Source of the DNA: Gimesia fumaroli
Lineage (GTDB): Bacteria > Planctomycetota > Planctomycetia > Planctomycetales > Planctomycetaceae
Assembly: GCF_007754425.1 (NCBI RefSeq)
Contig: NZ_CP037452.1
Coordinates: forward strand, 2,306,664 to 2,370,663
DNA: 64,000 nt
Direction: 5' to 3'
Positions 18,893 through 28,428 of this stretch are shown here, in pieces (position 1 is the first letter of the stretch; each line of letters opens with the position of its first letter). The notes under the pieces are model-generated. The model did not search any database and had not been told where the DNA came from. It saw only the letters and a program-made list of their open reading frames with translations. The position numbers and the translations under genes were made by a program.

Positions 18893-19230
18893 ATTCTTCC
18901 TCGGGGTATTTAAGTTTGTAGATAAAAGGCCGTTTATTTCTTAGTGAATGCTATTTTTTATAGCGCCTAGTCAATCCAGATATTTAGGTTATGCGTTCTC
19001 AAAAGTTTTAGATCTGAGCCAGTTTCAAATCAATCAGCCTCGCAATATCTGTATGTCGCAGAACAGTCAAATTGTTATCATGGAATTTTGGCTGTTAACC
19101 GAATCTTAACTTTGTAAGTCGTAATTCAGTTGTGTATAAATTGAAGATGAGCCAAATTATGTACGATTTTATTTTTAGTGATTTATTCAATATTGCGTTA
19201 TTTTTGCTTCCTTGAAACTTGGACTTCCAA
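18893..19230. other. Divergent promoter region between DUF1559 and ECF sigma genes
   Basis: About 340 AT-rich bases with no open frame of note. It must contain promoters for two divergent transcripts. I cannot assign -35/-10 boxes with confidence. Confidence 0.4.
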
Positions 19231-19818
19231 ATGGATAACTCTCAAAATTTGAAACAAGAAACCAGCCGGGAATCTAATCAGGAATTATTACAGGCTCAAT
19301 CTCGCGAATTGCTGGCACGGAACTGGATGAAGGCGCAACCGTCTCTGCTGGCGTTTATCGTCTCCTCGACGCCTCAGTTTTCTGATGCAGAAGATTTGTT
19401 ACATGAAGTCGCTGCTGAGGTGGCACTTCGCTTTAATCAATATGATCAGAACAGACCGTTTCTGCCGTGGGCATTGTGGGTGGCGAAAATGAAAATTGCT
19501 GATTTTTATCGATCAAAGAAACGAACTCCGGTCGTATTTGTCGGTGAATCGATTGATGCAGTAGCTGAGGTTTGTACCCGCGTGCAACTGAATCTCGATG
19601 AAGAAAAAGGGGCTTTGGAAAATTGTTTGAGTCAATTGACAGATCGTTCCCGTGAACTATTACATTTACGATATACTCAGGAGATGAAACCTCAGGATAT
19701 AAGTGAAAAACTTGGTCTGACTCCTGGTTCGGTGCGGGTTTCCTTATCACGGATCAGGTCTGCATTGACACAGTGTGTGAAGAATATACTGAGCAGAAAG
19801 CAAGTCACCAATGGATGA
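19231..19818 (+). CDS. ECF-type RNA polymerase sigma factor
   Basis: 195 residues from ATG at 19231; the TTG four codons upstream is a weaker choice. Region 2 is recognisable in FSDAEDLLHEVAAEVALRF and RPFLPWALWVAKMKIADFYRSKK. Region 4 is in LTDRSRELLHLRYTQEMKPQDISEKLGL followed by SVRVSLSRIRSAL, a helix-turn-helix that reads the -35 box. It matches the planctomycete/verrucomicrobial ECF group that is coupled to FecR-type membrane proteins. The next gene overlaps it by eight bases, so they form a two-gene regulatory unit. Confidence 0.92.
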   Translation: MDNSQNLKQETSRESNQELLQAQSRELLARNWMKAQPSLLAFIVSSTPQFSDAEDLLHEVAAEVALRFNQYDQNRPFLPWALWVAKMKIADFYRSKKRTPVVFVGESIDAVAEVCTRVQLNLDEEKGALENCLSQLTDRSRELLHLRYTQEMKPQDISEKLGLTPGSVRVSLSRIRSALTQCVKNILSRKQVTNG

Positions 19819-20992
19819 TGCAGAAGCTCTGGAACTGATTGATGCGCATTTAGACCTTCAGAAACTTTCACAGGAACAGGCGATATCTTTAGCAAACTGG
19901 CTGCGTGAAAAACCAGAGCACGAATATGATGCATTTCACCGAATATTTTTGCATACCTATCTTCATCAACGTCTGCAGGCTGGATCAATTCCTTCCATGC
20001 CGCAGACAGACTTAAAGGTGTCTACTAAGACCGATTGGATTCACACACCAATTCAGGTCTCTACATATTCTGCATCTATGCCAGGCCCCTTTAGAGCACG
20101 TTGGTTGAAATTTACGTCAATCCTTTTTTGCGGGCTTGCCATCGCATGTTGTGCCATCTACTTCAGTTTTCCGATAAATGAAGAGTCAATTTCTGGCTTA
20201 TTTCTATACGAGGGATTCGACTATCCTCAGTCTTCTTCCAATACCACTTCTGGAGACGGGAGTTTTTGGCCAACCACAGGAGGACTGCAGGGTTTATCCG
20301 GTGGCATTGGCTGGGAAGAACCCTGGCAAGAATCAGGCTCTAAGGTTGCCATCATCGTAGGTGATCCTGCAATTCCAGCTTGGAAGCCATCAGACATGCG
20401 CAAGTTTGGTCCCTTGGGATACTCTGATTCTGAGGGGAGTGTGCTTCAATCGATCGGTCGACAGATGAGAACAGCAGCCGGTCCAACGAGCAGCACATCT
20501 CGGCGACTCGATCTTACAATGTTCCCGAAGATGATGTCAGACGAACAGGGATTGGGAACTGATGGAACAGTTCTCTGGTTCAGTTTTCTCGGACAATCAT
20601 TCGATAGCGCGGGCGAGGGACGTTTTGCTTATCTGCAACTGGGGACTAAGACAGCCGGTTTTCGGATTGGTAAATTGGCTTCCGTCCCTTCTGGTAACTG
20701 GGCAGCAGTCGGACTTTTCAATGGCGCTGAAGTCAGTTTGCGAGCCAGCAATGTCCCGTCAGGAGAAGTTGTGTTTCTAGTCACACGAATTATTTTTCGT
20801 CCTGGAAACGAACAAGTAGATGTGTGGATCAATCCCAAACTCAACGCAGAACCAATAGCCACCGATGCGACTTTTCAATTTACCGTTCCTGACTTCCGCT
20901 TTGATGAACTGTCGATTATTTCTCGCTACTCTACCGATATTGATGAAATTCGATTCGGTAGAAGTTTCCAATCCGTTGCCCCAGTTCAGTGA
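19811..20992 (+). CDS. Membrane protein with FecR-like N-terminus and lectin-like exterior domain
   Basis: 393 residues. Residues 1-90 are cytoplasmic and helical (ELIDAHLDLQKLSQEQAISLANWL), like the anti-sigma part of planctomycete FecR proteins. One membrane helix lies at about residues 100-120. The exterior part (about 130-393) looks like a concanavalin/LamG-type beta sandwich, with LFLYEGFDYP at its start and an IDEIRFGRSF strand at its end, a layout common in these bacteria. It overlaps the sigma gene by eight bases, so translation is probably coupled. Likely senses an exterior ligand and restrains the sigma factor; that is inferred from the pairing. Confidence 0.75.
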   Translation: MDDAEALELIDAHLDLQKLSQEQAISLANWLREKPEHEYDAFHRIFLHTYLHQRLQAGSIPSMPQTDLKVSTKTDWIHTPIQVSTYSASMPGPFRARWLKFTSILFCGLAIACCAIYFSFPINEESISGLFLYEGFDYPQSSSNTTSGDGSFWPTTGGLQGLSGGIGWEEPWQESGSKVAIIVGDPAIPAWKPSDMRKFGPLGYSDSEGSVLQSIGRQMRTAAGPTSSTSRRLDLTMFPKMMSDEQGLGTDGTVLWFSFLGQSFDSAGEGRFAYLQLGTKTAGFRIGKLASVPSGNWAAVGLFNGAEVSLRASNVPSGEVVFLVTRIIFRPGNEQVDVWINPKLNAEPIATDATFQFTVPDFRFDELSIISRYSTDIDEIRFGRSFQSVAPVQ

Positions 20993-21047
20993 TAGCGTAC
21001 TGAACAGGATATGGAATATTTTGAAGTAAGAAGGTGTTGAACCGAGC

Positions 21048-21384
21048 CCGGATCACTATCCCTTTTGCAAATGTGGGTGAGACGACCTCTGACGAATCAG
21101 TGCGAAAATTCTTAAAGAGCAGTGTATTGAGCCAGCACCAGATCGGAAACGCCAGACAAAATGGAGCACCTTCATTAAGGCGCACTGGGAAGTATTAGCA
21201 GCTATCGACTTTACCACTGTGGAAGTCTGGACGAAAGGTGGCCTTCTGAACTATTACTATCGCAAAGCGGCGTAGTGATTCTGATCATACTGTTTCTTCT
21301 GCAACCGCGGTGCGTAGACTCCATAGAAATTGCACATGTACGCTCTCAGCTTTACTAAAATGAGTGATAGTCGGCCGAGAATTG
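21048..21384 (+). pseudogene. Decayed third copy of the module transposase (copy C)
   Basis: Sequence matching the transposase at 52964-54049 is recognisable from about 21048 (GCAAATGTGGGTGAGACGACC) to GGAAGTCTGGACGAAAGGTGGCC. It then jumps at about 21240 to the last codons (CTGAACTATTACTATCGCAAAGCGGCG) and continues into the right flank of the module to about 21384. The internal loss lies between two GGCCT-containing sites, as expected for deletion at a short direct repeat. No HEAT/SEC-C gene accompanies this copy. Confidence 0.8.
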
Positions 21385-21782
21385 GTCTTGGACTTCCCCC
21401 CGAATTCACCCTCAACCAATGGTCAGAGGTGGTGTCACCGATGCAAGTTAACGGAGCCGATAGACGACAGAGGTTGGGCAAACTATAACAGCGATGCAGA
21501 ATCTCCAACTTGTGTTGGTGCTAAATACTGAAGTAAATAGTTGGCGGGTCGCCATCCGATAAGCTCGTCAGGAGTCTGATTTGAATTCTCGGATGTGCCA
21601 AATATCGACCCTATTTGCGGACTCCCCACGTGCCAGGGGAACTCATACCTTATTCCGGAATCTGATTCGATTAGATGATTTCCGTCTGGAAGGGTTTCGG
21701 CATGCACGTTTTAATCAACATTTGCGGGGACCTCATTTCTGTCCGCTATGACGCCGTTTGAGCAATCGGAAACAGGGTCTAG
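21385..21782. other. Intergenic, no supported gene
   Basis: About 400 bases. The only frame is a GTG-started 74-codon minus-strand one (21707-21483) with no domain that I know and no clear ribosome site. I leave it uncalled. Confidence 0.3.
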
Positions 21783-22970
21783 TTACCGCATTGGATCTGC
21801 ATCAGGCAGATCCAGGGCAAACTGCCCATGCGTCTCATAAGCAATGTCGCTTACGATTAAGTGCTGGGCCGCCACATTGATGTCCCGTAGTAAGCACCTC
21901 TGCAAGCACTGCGTTCGATACACGGCCTTGCCGCCCCCATAGCGAAAGGCTTGGGTTACTACATCGGCAGCCACTTCGGTAGCAAAAACGGCAACGCTCC
22001 GCATCTCGGCATGCGATCGCGGTGACGGAATCTGATTGGCACAAAGCGTCGCCCACACTTCGGTGAAGATCTCCATCACCAAAGACCGTGCTGCCCGGAG
22101 CTTCAGATCACACTCGCCAACGGCGCGCTGGAACGTTGGCCGCATCTCTAAAGTGGATGGAGAGAGTGTATAGTTACGCCGTTTCGAATTTGCCAACCCG
22201 ATTACTGTATCGAGAGCACAGCGCCCGACACCGAGTGCAAAGGCGGCATGTTCGTTGGCGACAAAACCCGGGAGACCCAGACGATAGAGTGGCCCTCCAC
22301 GCTGCGGTTTGGCATGTAATGAATCCCAGGTGAACTCCTCTGGAATAAAATGCTCTGTGATAGACACGTCACAACTCCCTGTAGCTTCGAGTCCGGCCAC
22401 GTGCCAATTGTCATGGATCTGAACAGATTCAACAGGAACGGCCATCATGCGGAGTTCAGGTGGGGCCTTGCTTGTGCGCACTACCTGAACCCCGGCAGTG
22501 ACCCATTGCGCATGCCGTATTCCGCTCGCAAACGCCCACTTTCCGCTCAGGCAATATCCCCCATCTACAGGGACGGCCTGGCCAGTGGGCATGGCCACGT
22601 TGGCTGTCGTGGGAATGTGGCCACCGTCGAAGATCTCTGCGATGGCCTTATCATCCAGAAACGCCGCCATAAGACTAACGGATGTTGTCCCATTCAACAT
22701 GCACCAAGCCGTTGATGGATCAATGGCACTCAGGACTTCGATGACCTCAATCTGTGTCACCGGATCAGCCTCGGCTCCGCCAAGTACAGCCGGGAGTTTC
22801 AAAGTAAAGAGCCCTGACGTGATAAGCGCATCAACCGTGGCCTGCGGAAGCGTTCCTTTTTCTTCCGCCTCGTCTGCTCGGCTGGCAACGATTTCGCGCA
22901 CACTCTCGACTGCTGCAAGCAATGCTTTCCGCTTTTCCTCACGCTCCACGGGAAACTGCTGGTTCAACAT
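21783..22970 (-). CDS. Acyl-CoA-dehydrogenase-fold flavoprotein (possibly flavin-dependent monooxygenase)
   Basis: 395 residues from ATG at 22970, which has GGGAGG just upstream (a GTG at 22988 is the alternative). The fold is that of acyl-CoA dehydrogenases: helical N-domain (TLPQATVDALITSGLFTLKLP), a middle beta domain (GGYCLSGKWAFASGIRHAQWV), and a helical C-domain. The catalytic glutamate usual in true dehydrogenases is not obvious, and the GKWAFASG motif and lack of acyl-CoA pathway neighbours fit the group D monooxygenase-like branch (HsaA/DszC/HpaB-like). No flavin reductase gene is nearby. A monocistronic gene by its surroundings. Confidence 0.8.
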   Translation of the reverse strand: MLNQQFPVEREEKRKALLAAVESVREIVASRADEAEEKGTLPQATVDALITSGLFTLKLPAVLGGAEADPVTQIEVIEVLSAIDPSTAWCMLNGTTSVSLMAAFLDDKAIAEIFDGGHIPTTANVAMPTGQAVPVDGGYCLSGKWAFASGIRHAQWVTAGVQVVRTSKAPPELRMMAVPVESVQIHDNWHVAGLEATGSCDVSITEHFIPEEFTWDSLHAKPQRGGPLYRLGLPGFVANEHAAFALGVGRCALDTVIGLANSKRRNYTLSPSTLEMRPTFQRAVGECDLKLRAARSLVMEIFTEVWATLCANQIPSPRSHAEMRSVAVFATEVAADVVTQAFRYGGGKAVYRTQCLQRCLLRDINVAAQHLIVSDIAYETHGQFALDLPDADPMR

Positions 22971-23149
22971 CTTCCTCCCTAAGCTCACCTAACGATAAAA
23001 CTAATATAAGAAGCTTCTGTGAGCGGCCTAACGTAACCTGCAAATTATTGTAATCTTATATAACTAAACATTAGATACGTGGATGTCAATTAAATTCTCG
23101 CGTGAGAGATTGTTTCCGTCAATCACAGGACTCAAAAGCCGATTAACGA

Positions 23150-23343
23150 TCAACCATCGGGCGATTGATACAACCCAAACATGTTTCCATGCCTGTTGAA
23201 CTGAAACTGACAACAGGCTTTGAGCAATGCGTCAAGAGTTTTGCGGCCTCGCTGAATGCGCGATTTGGCCCCTGAAAGCGAAATGGATTCCTGACCGGCG
23301 ATCTCCTACTTTTTCCGGACATTTCGTAAAACCACGGTTTCAC
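23150..23343 (-). pseudogene. Remnant of an ECF sigma factor (SigZ-like C-terminus)
   Basis: In the frame ending with TGA at 23152-23150 the minus strand reads EIAGQESISLSGAKSRIQRG, then RKTLDALLKACCQFQFNRHGN. This is region 4 and the characteristic C-terminal tail of SigZ/ECF sigma factors (SLSGAKSRVQRG followed by CCxFxFDRRGN). Upstream, a TAG precedes it and the continuation shifts frame. No region 2 is visible. It is a short dead fragment. Confidence 0.72.
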
Positions 23344-23535
23344 GAATATTCTTCATCGAAATATTGTGGAATTAACTGCTATATATTAGTCGCCTGAGCA
23401 CAAATTTTCCAGATCGCATCAATGCCGTAAGAATTTTCAGAAAATACTTGTCCCTGCTACTGTCAGTCTTTCGTCATCATTGTGTACGATCCATCTGCAT
23501 TCGCAATTTTCATGATTTTGAGAAAGGACCATACG

Positions 23536-23895
23536 ATGGCTAAGTTTATGTTCTTACTACGTAGCGGCGGAATCCGTGAAAGCAGCTCCGAAAAGACACC
23601 CGAAGAGATGCAGCAAATGATGCAAATGTATATGGACTGGATGCAGGAAGGCACTGAAGCCGGTTGGATACTCGATCCCGGTAATCGTCTGGGAGCTGGA
23701 GCAGTCGTCAAGCCCGATATGACTGTGATCGACGGCCCATTTGCAGAGACGAAGGAGCTCGTGGGTGGTTACATGGTGGTTGAAACGCCTGATCTGGCTG
23801 CCGCCATTGAAATTGCCAAAGGCTCTCCGATGGTGAAAGGAGGAAACATCATCGAGGTTCGTGAACTGCCTGACAAGGGAATGGATAACGAATGA
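23536..23895 (+). CDS. YCII-related (DGPF) domain protein
   Basis: 119 residues from ATG at 23536, with AAAGGA eight bases upstream. The family signature DGPFAETKELVGGY lies at about residues 66-79, and an FMFLLRSGG strand opens the fold. The stop overlaps the start of the next ECF sigma gene (ATGA, 23892-23895). YCII proteins commonly accompany sigma factors of this type and are thought to sense or modify a small molecule. The pair is a conserved two-gene unit. Confidence 0.9.
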   Translation: MAKFMFLLRSGGIRESSSEKTPEEMQQMMQMYMDWMQEGTEAGWILDPGNRLGAGAVVKPDMTVIDGPFAETKELVGGYMVVETPDLAAAIEIAKGSPMVKGGNIIEVRELPDKGMDNE

Positions 23896-25142
23896 AGTGT
23901 TCGACAAACCAACTGGTCGAACACTTCTTTCGGCACGAGTCGGCAAACCTGATAGCCGTGCTGACTCGTGCCTTTGGCATTCGTCGCATCGAGATGGTTG
24001 AGGACGCAGTTCAGGTTGCGTTGCTGGAAGCAATGCATGCTTGGAAACTGCACGGCACTCCAGAAAATCCTGCTGCCTGGATTCACCGTGCGGCAAAGAA
24101 CCGCATGCTGGATGTGCTACGCCGCGAGAAGACATATGAAAAAGCAGTTTCGCTGTCCGGTCAGTCAATCGACAACCAGGAGTCAATTGTCAATCAATGG
24201 CTGGAGGAAGAACATTTACCCGACAGCCTGCTGCGGATGATGTTTGTCTGTTGCCATCCATCACTCGACCGAAAAACCCAGATCGCGCTGACGCTGAATT
24301 CACTTTGCGGATTTGGTATTCCCGAGATTGCTCGAGGCTTACTGCTTCCCAACGAGACCGTGAAGAAGCGCATCTGGCGCGCGAAGAAATCTCTGACAGC
24401 AGCAAATGTGCAGATCGAACTTCCCAGCGATAATCATCTGGCTCAACGACTGGACGTCGTACACATTGTCCTCTATTTGATGTTTAATGAAGGGTACAGT
24501 ACTTCACACGGTACCAATCCGATCCGCGACGACATCTGCGAAGAAGCCGTTCGACTGTGTCACCTGCTTTGTGAAAGTCCGTGCTCACAGCCGGCAACGA
24601 AGGCCTTGTTGGCATTGCTGTTATTCCATGCCGCTCGACTTGACGCGAGAACCAATGAGAATGGAGTCGTGATTCTGCTGGAAGATCAGGACCGTGCGAA
24701 GTGGGATCACCATTTAATCTGTGCCGCTCAAAGTTGGCTGGCGCAGTCAAAAAGCGATCAGCCGACGACTTTTCATATCGAGGCAGCTATCGCGATGCTA
24801 CACTGCGTCTCCCCCAGTCTCGAAGCGACGGATTGGCACACGATTGCTCGCCTTTACAATCGGTTGCTACATCTACGTGATTCGCCTATTTATGCATTGA
24901 ACCGAGCAGTCGCTGTGGGGCAGGCGGGCGACCCGCGCGAGGCCATGTCGCAACTGCAGTTGCTACGCAGTCGAAAGGTGATGAAGAGCTATTTGCTGCT
25001 AGATTGTGCTTTTGCCCGAATGCATGAGCTGCAAGGCAACACAAAGGAAGCAATCAACTCCTACTCGGTTGCATTATCCAAAGTAGTAGCTCCGCATGAG
25101 AAGCAGTTGCTGGAAAGAAAAATTCGTAAACTTGCAGATTAG
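23892..25142 (+). CDS. ECF sigma factor with C-terminal extension (SigJ/ECF41-42 type, DUF6596)
   Basis: 416 residues, far longer than a plain ECF sigma. Region 2 is at about residues 20-80 (RIEMVEDAVQVALLEAMHAW, PAAWIHRAAKNRMLDVLRR) and region 4 at about 110-165 (SLCGFGIPEIARGLLLPNETVKKRIWRAKK). The remaining about 240 residues form the helical DUF6596/TPR-like extension (HIVLYLMFNEGYS, AALIAMLHC-like helices, ARLYNRLLHLRDSPIYALNRAVAVG). In this group the extension regulates sigma activity, and the partner is the overlapping YCII gene. No downstream gene is coupled; 25143 onward is a scrap zone. Confidence 0.92.
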   Translation: MKCSTNQLVEHFFRHESANLIAVLTRAFGIRRIEMVEDAVQVALLEAMHAWKLHGTPENPAAWIHRAAKNRMLDVLRREKTYEKAVSLSGQSIDNQESIVNQWLEEEHLPDSLLRMMFVCCHPSLDRKTQIALTLNSLCGFGIPEIARGLLLPNETVKKRIWRAKKSLTAANVQIELPSDNHLAQRLDVVHIVLYLMFNEGYSTSHGTNPIRDDICEEAVRLCHLLCESPCSQPATKALLALLLFHAARLDARTNENGVVILLEDQDRAKWDHHLICAAQSWLAQSKSDQPTTFHIEAAIAMLHCVSPSLEATDWHTIARLYNRLLHLRDSPIYALNRAVAVGQAGDPREAMSQLQLLRSRKVMKSYLLLDCAFARMHELQGNTKEAINSYSVALSKVVAPHEKQLLERKIRKLAD

Positions 25143-26160
25143 AGATGGGACAATACCGTAAAACCACCCATTTTGCGGACTCAATATGTGTGCGTGGAAG
25201 CCATGCGTATTCGCGGATTCATAGCAAACCAAAATACTTTGGTCAGAACGGCTCCTGGAGTGTCCGATCAAATCAATGGTAAAACGGACACTACAAGTGT
25301 CCCGAGAAGCCAGACGTTTTCTCGGAAACCTCTTTTGATCAGTTCACCGAAGGGATGGGAACAAGCATGTGTTGCGGAGTTCCTTTTTGCAAACGTCTCT
25401 ATGTCGGCAGCCCGCTTTCAGCACAATCTGCTAATTAATACTTCATGGCCATTAACGCCTCGAAAATGGTGGCCAGATTTTATCTCGTTTTTCTCACTTG
25501 CGGTGGAACAGTTTTAGGGTTGCAGGTCAGATGTCTGGAAACAGATAATATTGCCAAAAATCAGACATGGGGCAGTCAGAGTAGAAAACTTTGCGTCTCG
25601 AACGAATCATGTTGCTGAGATGTGAAAAAAATCGGTGGGGGACATGCTTGACCGGTTGGCTGAGCGCAGTTCATGATCTCCATCGGCGACTTCATCCCGA
25701 AATCGCTGGCCAGTCTGGAAAAGTCTTTTCGGACGGCAATGCCCCTTGTGTTTCGTTACCGAAAGGATTGGACAATTCTCAGTCTCGAGAACTCGCGCGA
25801 AAATGGTGGGAAAGTTGTGACAAACAGCCCAGCACCAAGTTATGAAGCCTGCATTCGCCACTAGTGGCGACTTTTTCGACACGGGCTGGCGTGGATCGTT
25901 GGCGCTTGCCAATGAATTTCAAAATAAGAGGCCCTGTTAAGACCTCTCTAAAATCACTGACACACTAGAAAATCCTTGTCGGAAGCTCGTTGGCAAGGTT
26001 TGACCAGAGCCTCATAAGAAGAAACAAGTTGCAGAACTACAAATGGTACGCGATTTGCATCAGGGCTTCTGTGAGAGAGTACGGACGTATTCGGCCCTTA
26101 TATCAGCAGACAGAGCAGCCGAGGAGTTCTGTTTGAACCCTTGCTTAATGGAAGACAATT
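25143..26160. other. Scrap region without a supported gene
   Basis: About 1 kb with many short frames in all phases. AAAACCACCCATTT at about 25160 recurs at about 35673, which is the only recognisable repeat. A weak inverted repeat AGAGG/CCTCT at 25929-25951 lies before the Kelch fragment. The region looks like decayed sequence; I cannot identify the ancestors. Confidence 0.35.
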
Positions 26161-26465
26161 ATGAGTACTCAGCTTGAGCAGCACACTGTCGAGCATCATG
26201 GCGGTACAACAGGGACTGTCGTCGGAGAGGAATACTATGTCATTGGTGGTAACAACAGCCCGTTTGAACATTTTGGGACGGTGCATATGGTGCCCTACGG
26301 AGCACGTCACGGTGCTGCATGTTCGCTTGATGGGGTCATCTACTACTGTGGCGGCTGGACGGCTGGTCCGAACAAGGGAACATTCCAAAAGTCACTCATT
26401 GCATTTGAACCACAAAGCGGTAAGGTTCAGAAACTGGCCGACATGCCTGCTTCGCGGACCGCCCG
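26161..26465 (+). pseudogene. Kelch-repeat protein fragment
   Basis: From ATG 26161 the frame reads a beta-propeller pattern: GTVVGEEYYVIGG, ARHGAACSLDGVIYYCGGW and [20 protein letters not shown]. These are two Kelch blades (GG doublets and following hydrophobic strands). After about 26465 the sequence switches to the middle of an ABC ATPase in another frame, so the Kelch gene is truncated and the ORF of 117 codons is chimeric. Confidence 0.7.
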
Positions 26466-26912
26466 CTCGGAGAACTCTCTGGAGGGCAGCGGCAACTGGC
26501 GTGGATTGCCATGACCTTGGCGCAGGATACGGAAATTATGCTTCTGGATGAGCCGACAACCTTTCTGGATCTGGCACACCAACTGGAAGTGCTTAACGTC
26601 CTGCAACGTCTTTAACAGGAACATCACCGAACGATTGTGTTAGTCCTGCATGACATCAATCAGGCTGCAAGGTATTCTCATTACATGATGGCTCTTCGTC
26701 AAGGAGAGATCGTCTATCAGGGATCACCTGCCGAAGTCATGACGACGGAAATGCTTTCTGAGGTTTTTGGGGTAGAAGCGAAGGTGTCGAATGATGCAAC
26801 AACCCATGCCCCCTATTGCGTTTCCATCAGGCCCGTATCGCGTCAAAGCAGAAGTTATGATGGGGACAGGGAATCGTCCCGTGGTAACCGTTCTGGGACC
26901 AGCGGAAACTGA
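26466..26912 (+). pseudogene. Siderophore-type ABC transporter ATPase remnant
   Basis: Starting at [18 protein letters not shown] (ABC signature) the frame continues through the Walker [21 protein letters not shown] and, after an in-frame TAA at 26613-26615, through VLVLHDINQAARYSHYMMAL to the usual C-terminus ending near SIRPV. The first about 140 residues including Walker A are missing, replaced by Kelch sequence. It belongs to the FepC/FecE class. It is followed by an MFS transporter, mirroring the intact ATPase-MFS order on the other strand at 29-30.7 kb. Confidence 0.8.
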
Positions 26913-26992
26913 GTCAGGTGAGAATGTCTGAACTCGATATTGAAACGGCAATCGAATACAGTTTTTCATGATCCGGACTGGAAATGTAAGTA

Positions 26993-28303
26993 ATGATACT
27001 GCGGTTCTACCTCTATTCCTTTCTCAAAAACCTGCGGTTTTCCGATCCGTTTCTGATTCTCTTTTTTCTGGATCAGGATCTGTCGTATACCGGTTTGGGA
27101 CTGTTGCTAAGTCTGCAGCATCTGGTGACAGTACTGCTGGAGTTTCCCTCCGGTCTGCTTGCCGATCATTGGGGGCGCCGGCGGGTGACTGCCCTCTGTT
27201 TCGCCATGTATGCCACTTCATTTGTCGGTTTCGGAATGACGGGGCAGAGAGGTGCTAACGTACCGGCTTTCTTCTGGCTGGTGGGATGCCTGATGTTTTT
27301 CGCGCTGGGCGAGGCCCTGCGCACCGGTTCGCACAAAGCGATCATGCTCGACTATCTCGATTCGACGGGCCAGTCAGAACGGGCGACTCAACTCATTGGT
27401 CGTACACGCTCGGTTTCCAAGATGACCTCTGCGACGGCAGCGATTTGTGGGGGTATTCTGCTGGCATGGTCGCGCGACTATGCACCTTTGTTTTATCTTT
27501 CCGCGGGAGCCGCCTGTTGTGGATTTGTATTGCTGCTGACCTATCCGCGCAGTCTGGAAGGTGATCTGTGGCGGGAACGCCAGCACCAGCAAACCGCGTC
27601 ACATCCAGTAGAGAACCGGCCCTTCCGCGTGATGTGGCAGCATTCCGGTTTTCGGGCGCTGTTTATTCAGTCGGTCCTGTTTGAGTGTCAGTTGAAAATC
27701 ATCCTCAAGTATTTCACCCAACCCTTTCTCAAAGTCGGACTGGGGCTGCTGGGGATTTCGATCATCGCTGCTCCAGACGCTTCCGGTATCGCAACGATGG
27801 GGGCGTTCTGCGTGGGACTCAGTGAATTTCTGCGGGACAGCGTTGGAAGTCTGGGCGCGCGGCTCAGCCCCCATTTTGAACAGCAGACCGGTGATCGCAG
27901 GGTGGCCCTGAATCGGGTGTACCAGGCAGGCTTGCTGGCTGGTCTGGTTTTGGCTGTATGTACATGGAATCTGAAATGGGGACTGCTGCCGGGAATTCTG
28001 ATCCTGACCGTGCTAACACTCCTGCAGAATCTGAGGCGGCCCATCTTTGTCAGCGAACTCAATACTCAGATGCTGAAGGCACAGCGGGCTTCTGTGCTCT
28101 CACTGGAGAGTGTATCCCGAGCGGTGATGGTGGCTGTCTTGTTACCACTCTTTGGCTGGGCCGCCGATCAGTTTGGACTGATTGCAGTCTGGAGTATTGC
28201 GGCCTGCATTCTTACGGTGGGACTCTGCTGGAAGCTGAAGTCGCATCGAGAAACGGATCGTGATCCAGGCGAGCTATCGCAATTTCAATCCGTGCAGAAG
28301 TGA
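26993..28303 (+). CDS. MFS transporter
   Basis: 436 residues with about 11-12 hydrophobic segments. The first helices (FYLYSFLKNLRF, LLLSLQHLVTVLLEFPSG) lead to LLADHWGRRR, the loop 2-3 signature of the major facilitator family. A helical break around residues 205-230 is the central loop. A shorter homologue lies at 28998-29807 on the opposite strand. MFS genes beside siderophore ABC ATPases usually export siderophores or take up related ligands; here the neighbour ATPase is dead, so this gene may be the last working part of a lost locus. Substrate inferred only. Confidence 0.85.
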   Translation: MILRFYLYSFLKNLRFSDPFLILFFLDQDLSYTGLGLLLSLQHLVTVLLEFPSGLLADHWGRRRVTALCFAMYATSFVGFGMTGQRGANVPAFFWLVGCLMFFALGEALRTGSHKAIMLDYLDSTGQSERATQLIGRTRSVSKMTSATAAICGGILLAWSRDYAPLFYLSAGAACCGFVLLLTYPRSLEGDLWRERQHQQTASHPVENRPFRVMWQHSGFRALFIQSVLFECQLKIILKYFTQPFLKVGLGLLGISIIAAPDASGIATMGAFCVGLSEFLRDSVGSLGARLSPHFEQQTGDRRVALNRVYQAGLLAGLVLAVCTWNLKWGLLPGILILTVLTLLQNLRRPIFVSELNTQMLKAQRASVLSLESVSRAVMVAVLLPLFGWAADQFGLIAVWSIAACILTVGLCWKLKSHRETDRDPGELSQFQSVQK

Positions 28304-28388
28304 GTCCGGGATCAACATCCGCTGTCATTTCAGTCTTCCCTGAATCATTTCAAATGTGCACTCTTGATCACATATTATGAATGAGAAT

Positions 28389-28421
28389 AGACAGAATTCC
28401 TGATAGAATTTGATTCTGTCT
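28389..28421. repeat. Nine-base perfect inverted repeat upstream of the cassette
   Basis: AGACAGAAT (28389-28397) and ATTCTGTCT (28413-28421) form a perfect stem around 15 bases, eight bases before the presumed integron recombination point. It could be a terminator of the MFS gene or a protein site. No T run follows. Confidence 0.4.
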
Positions 28422-28428
28422 ATGAATA

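Noticed and set aside
25607..25912. 101-codon minus-strand frame in the scrap region
   Set aside because: Competing frames on both strands cover the same bases and none shows a domain.
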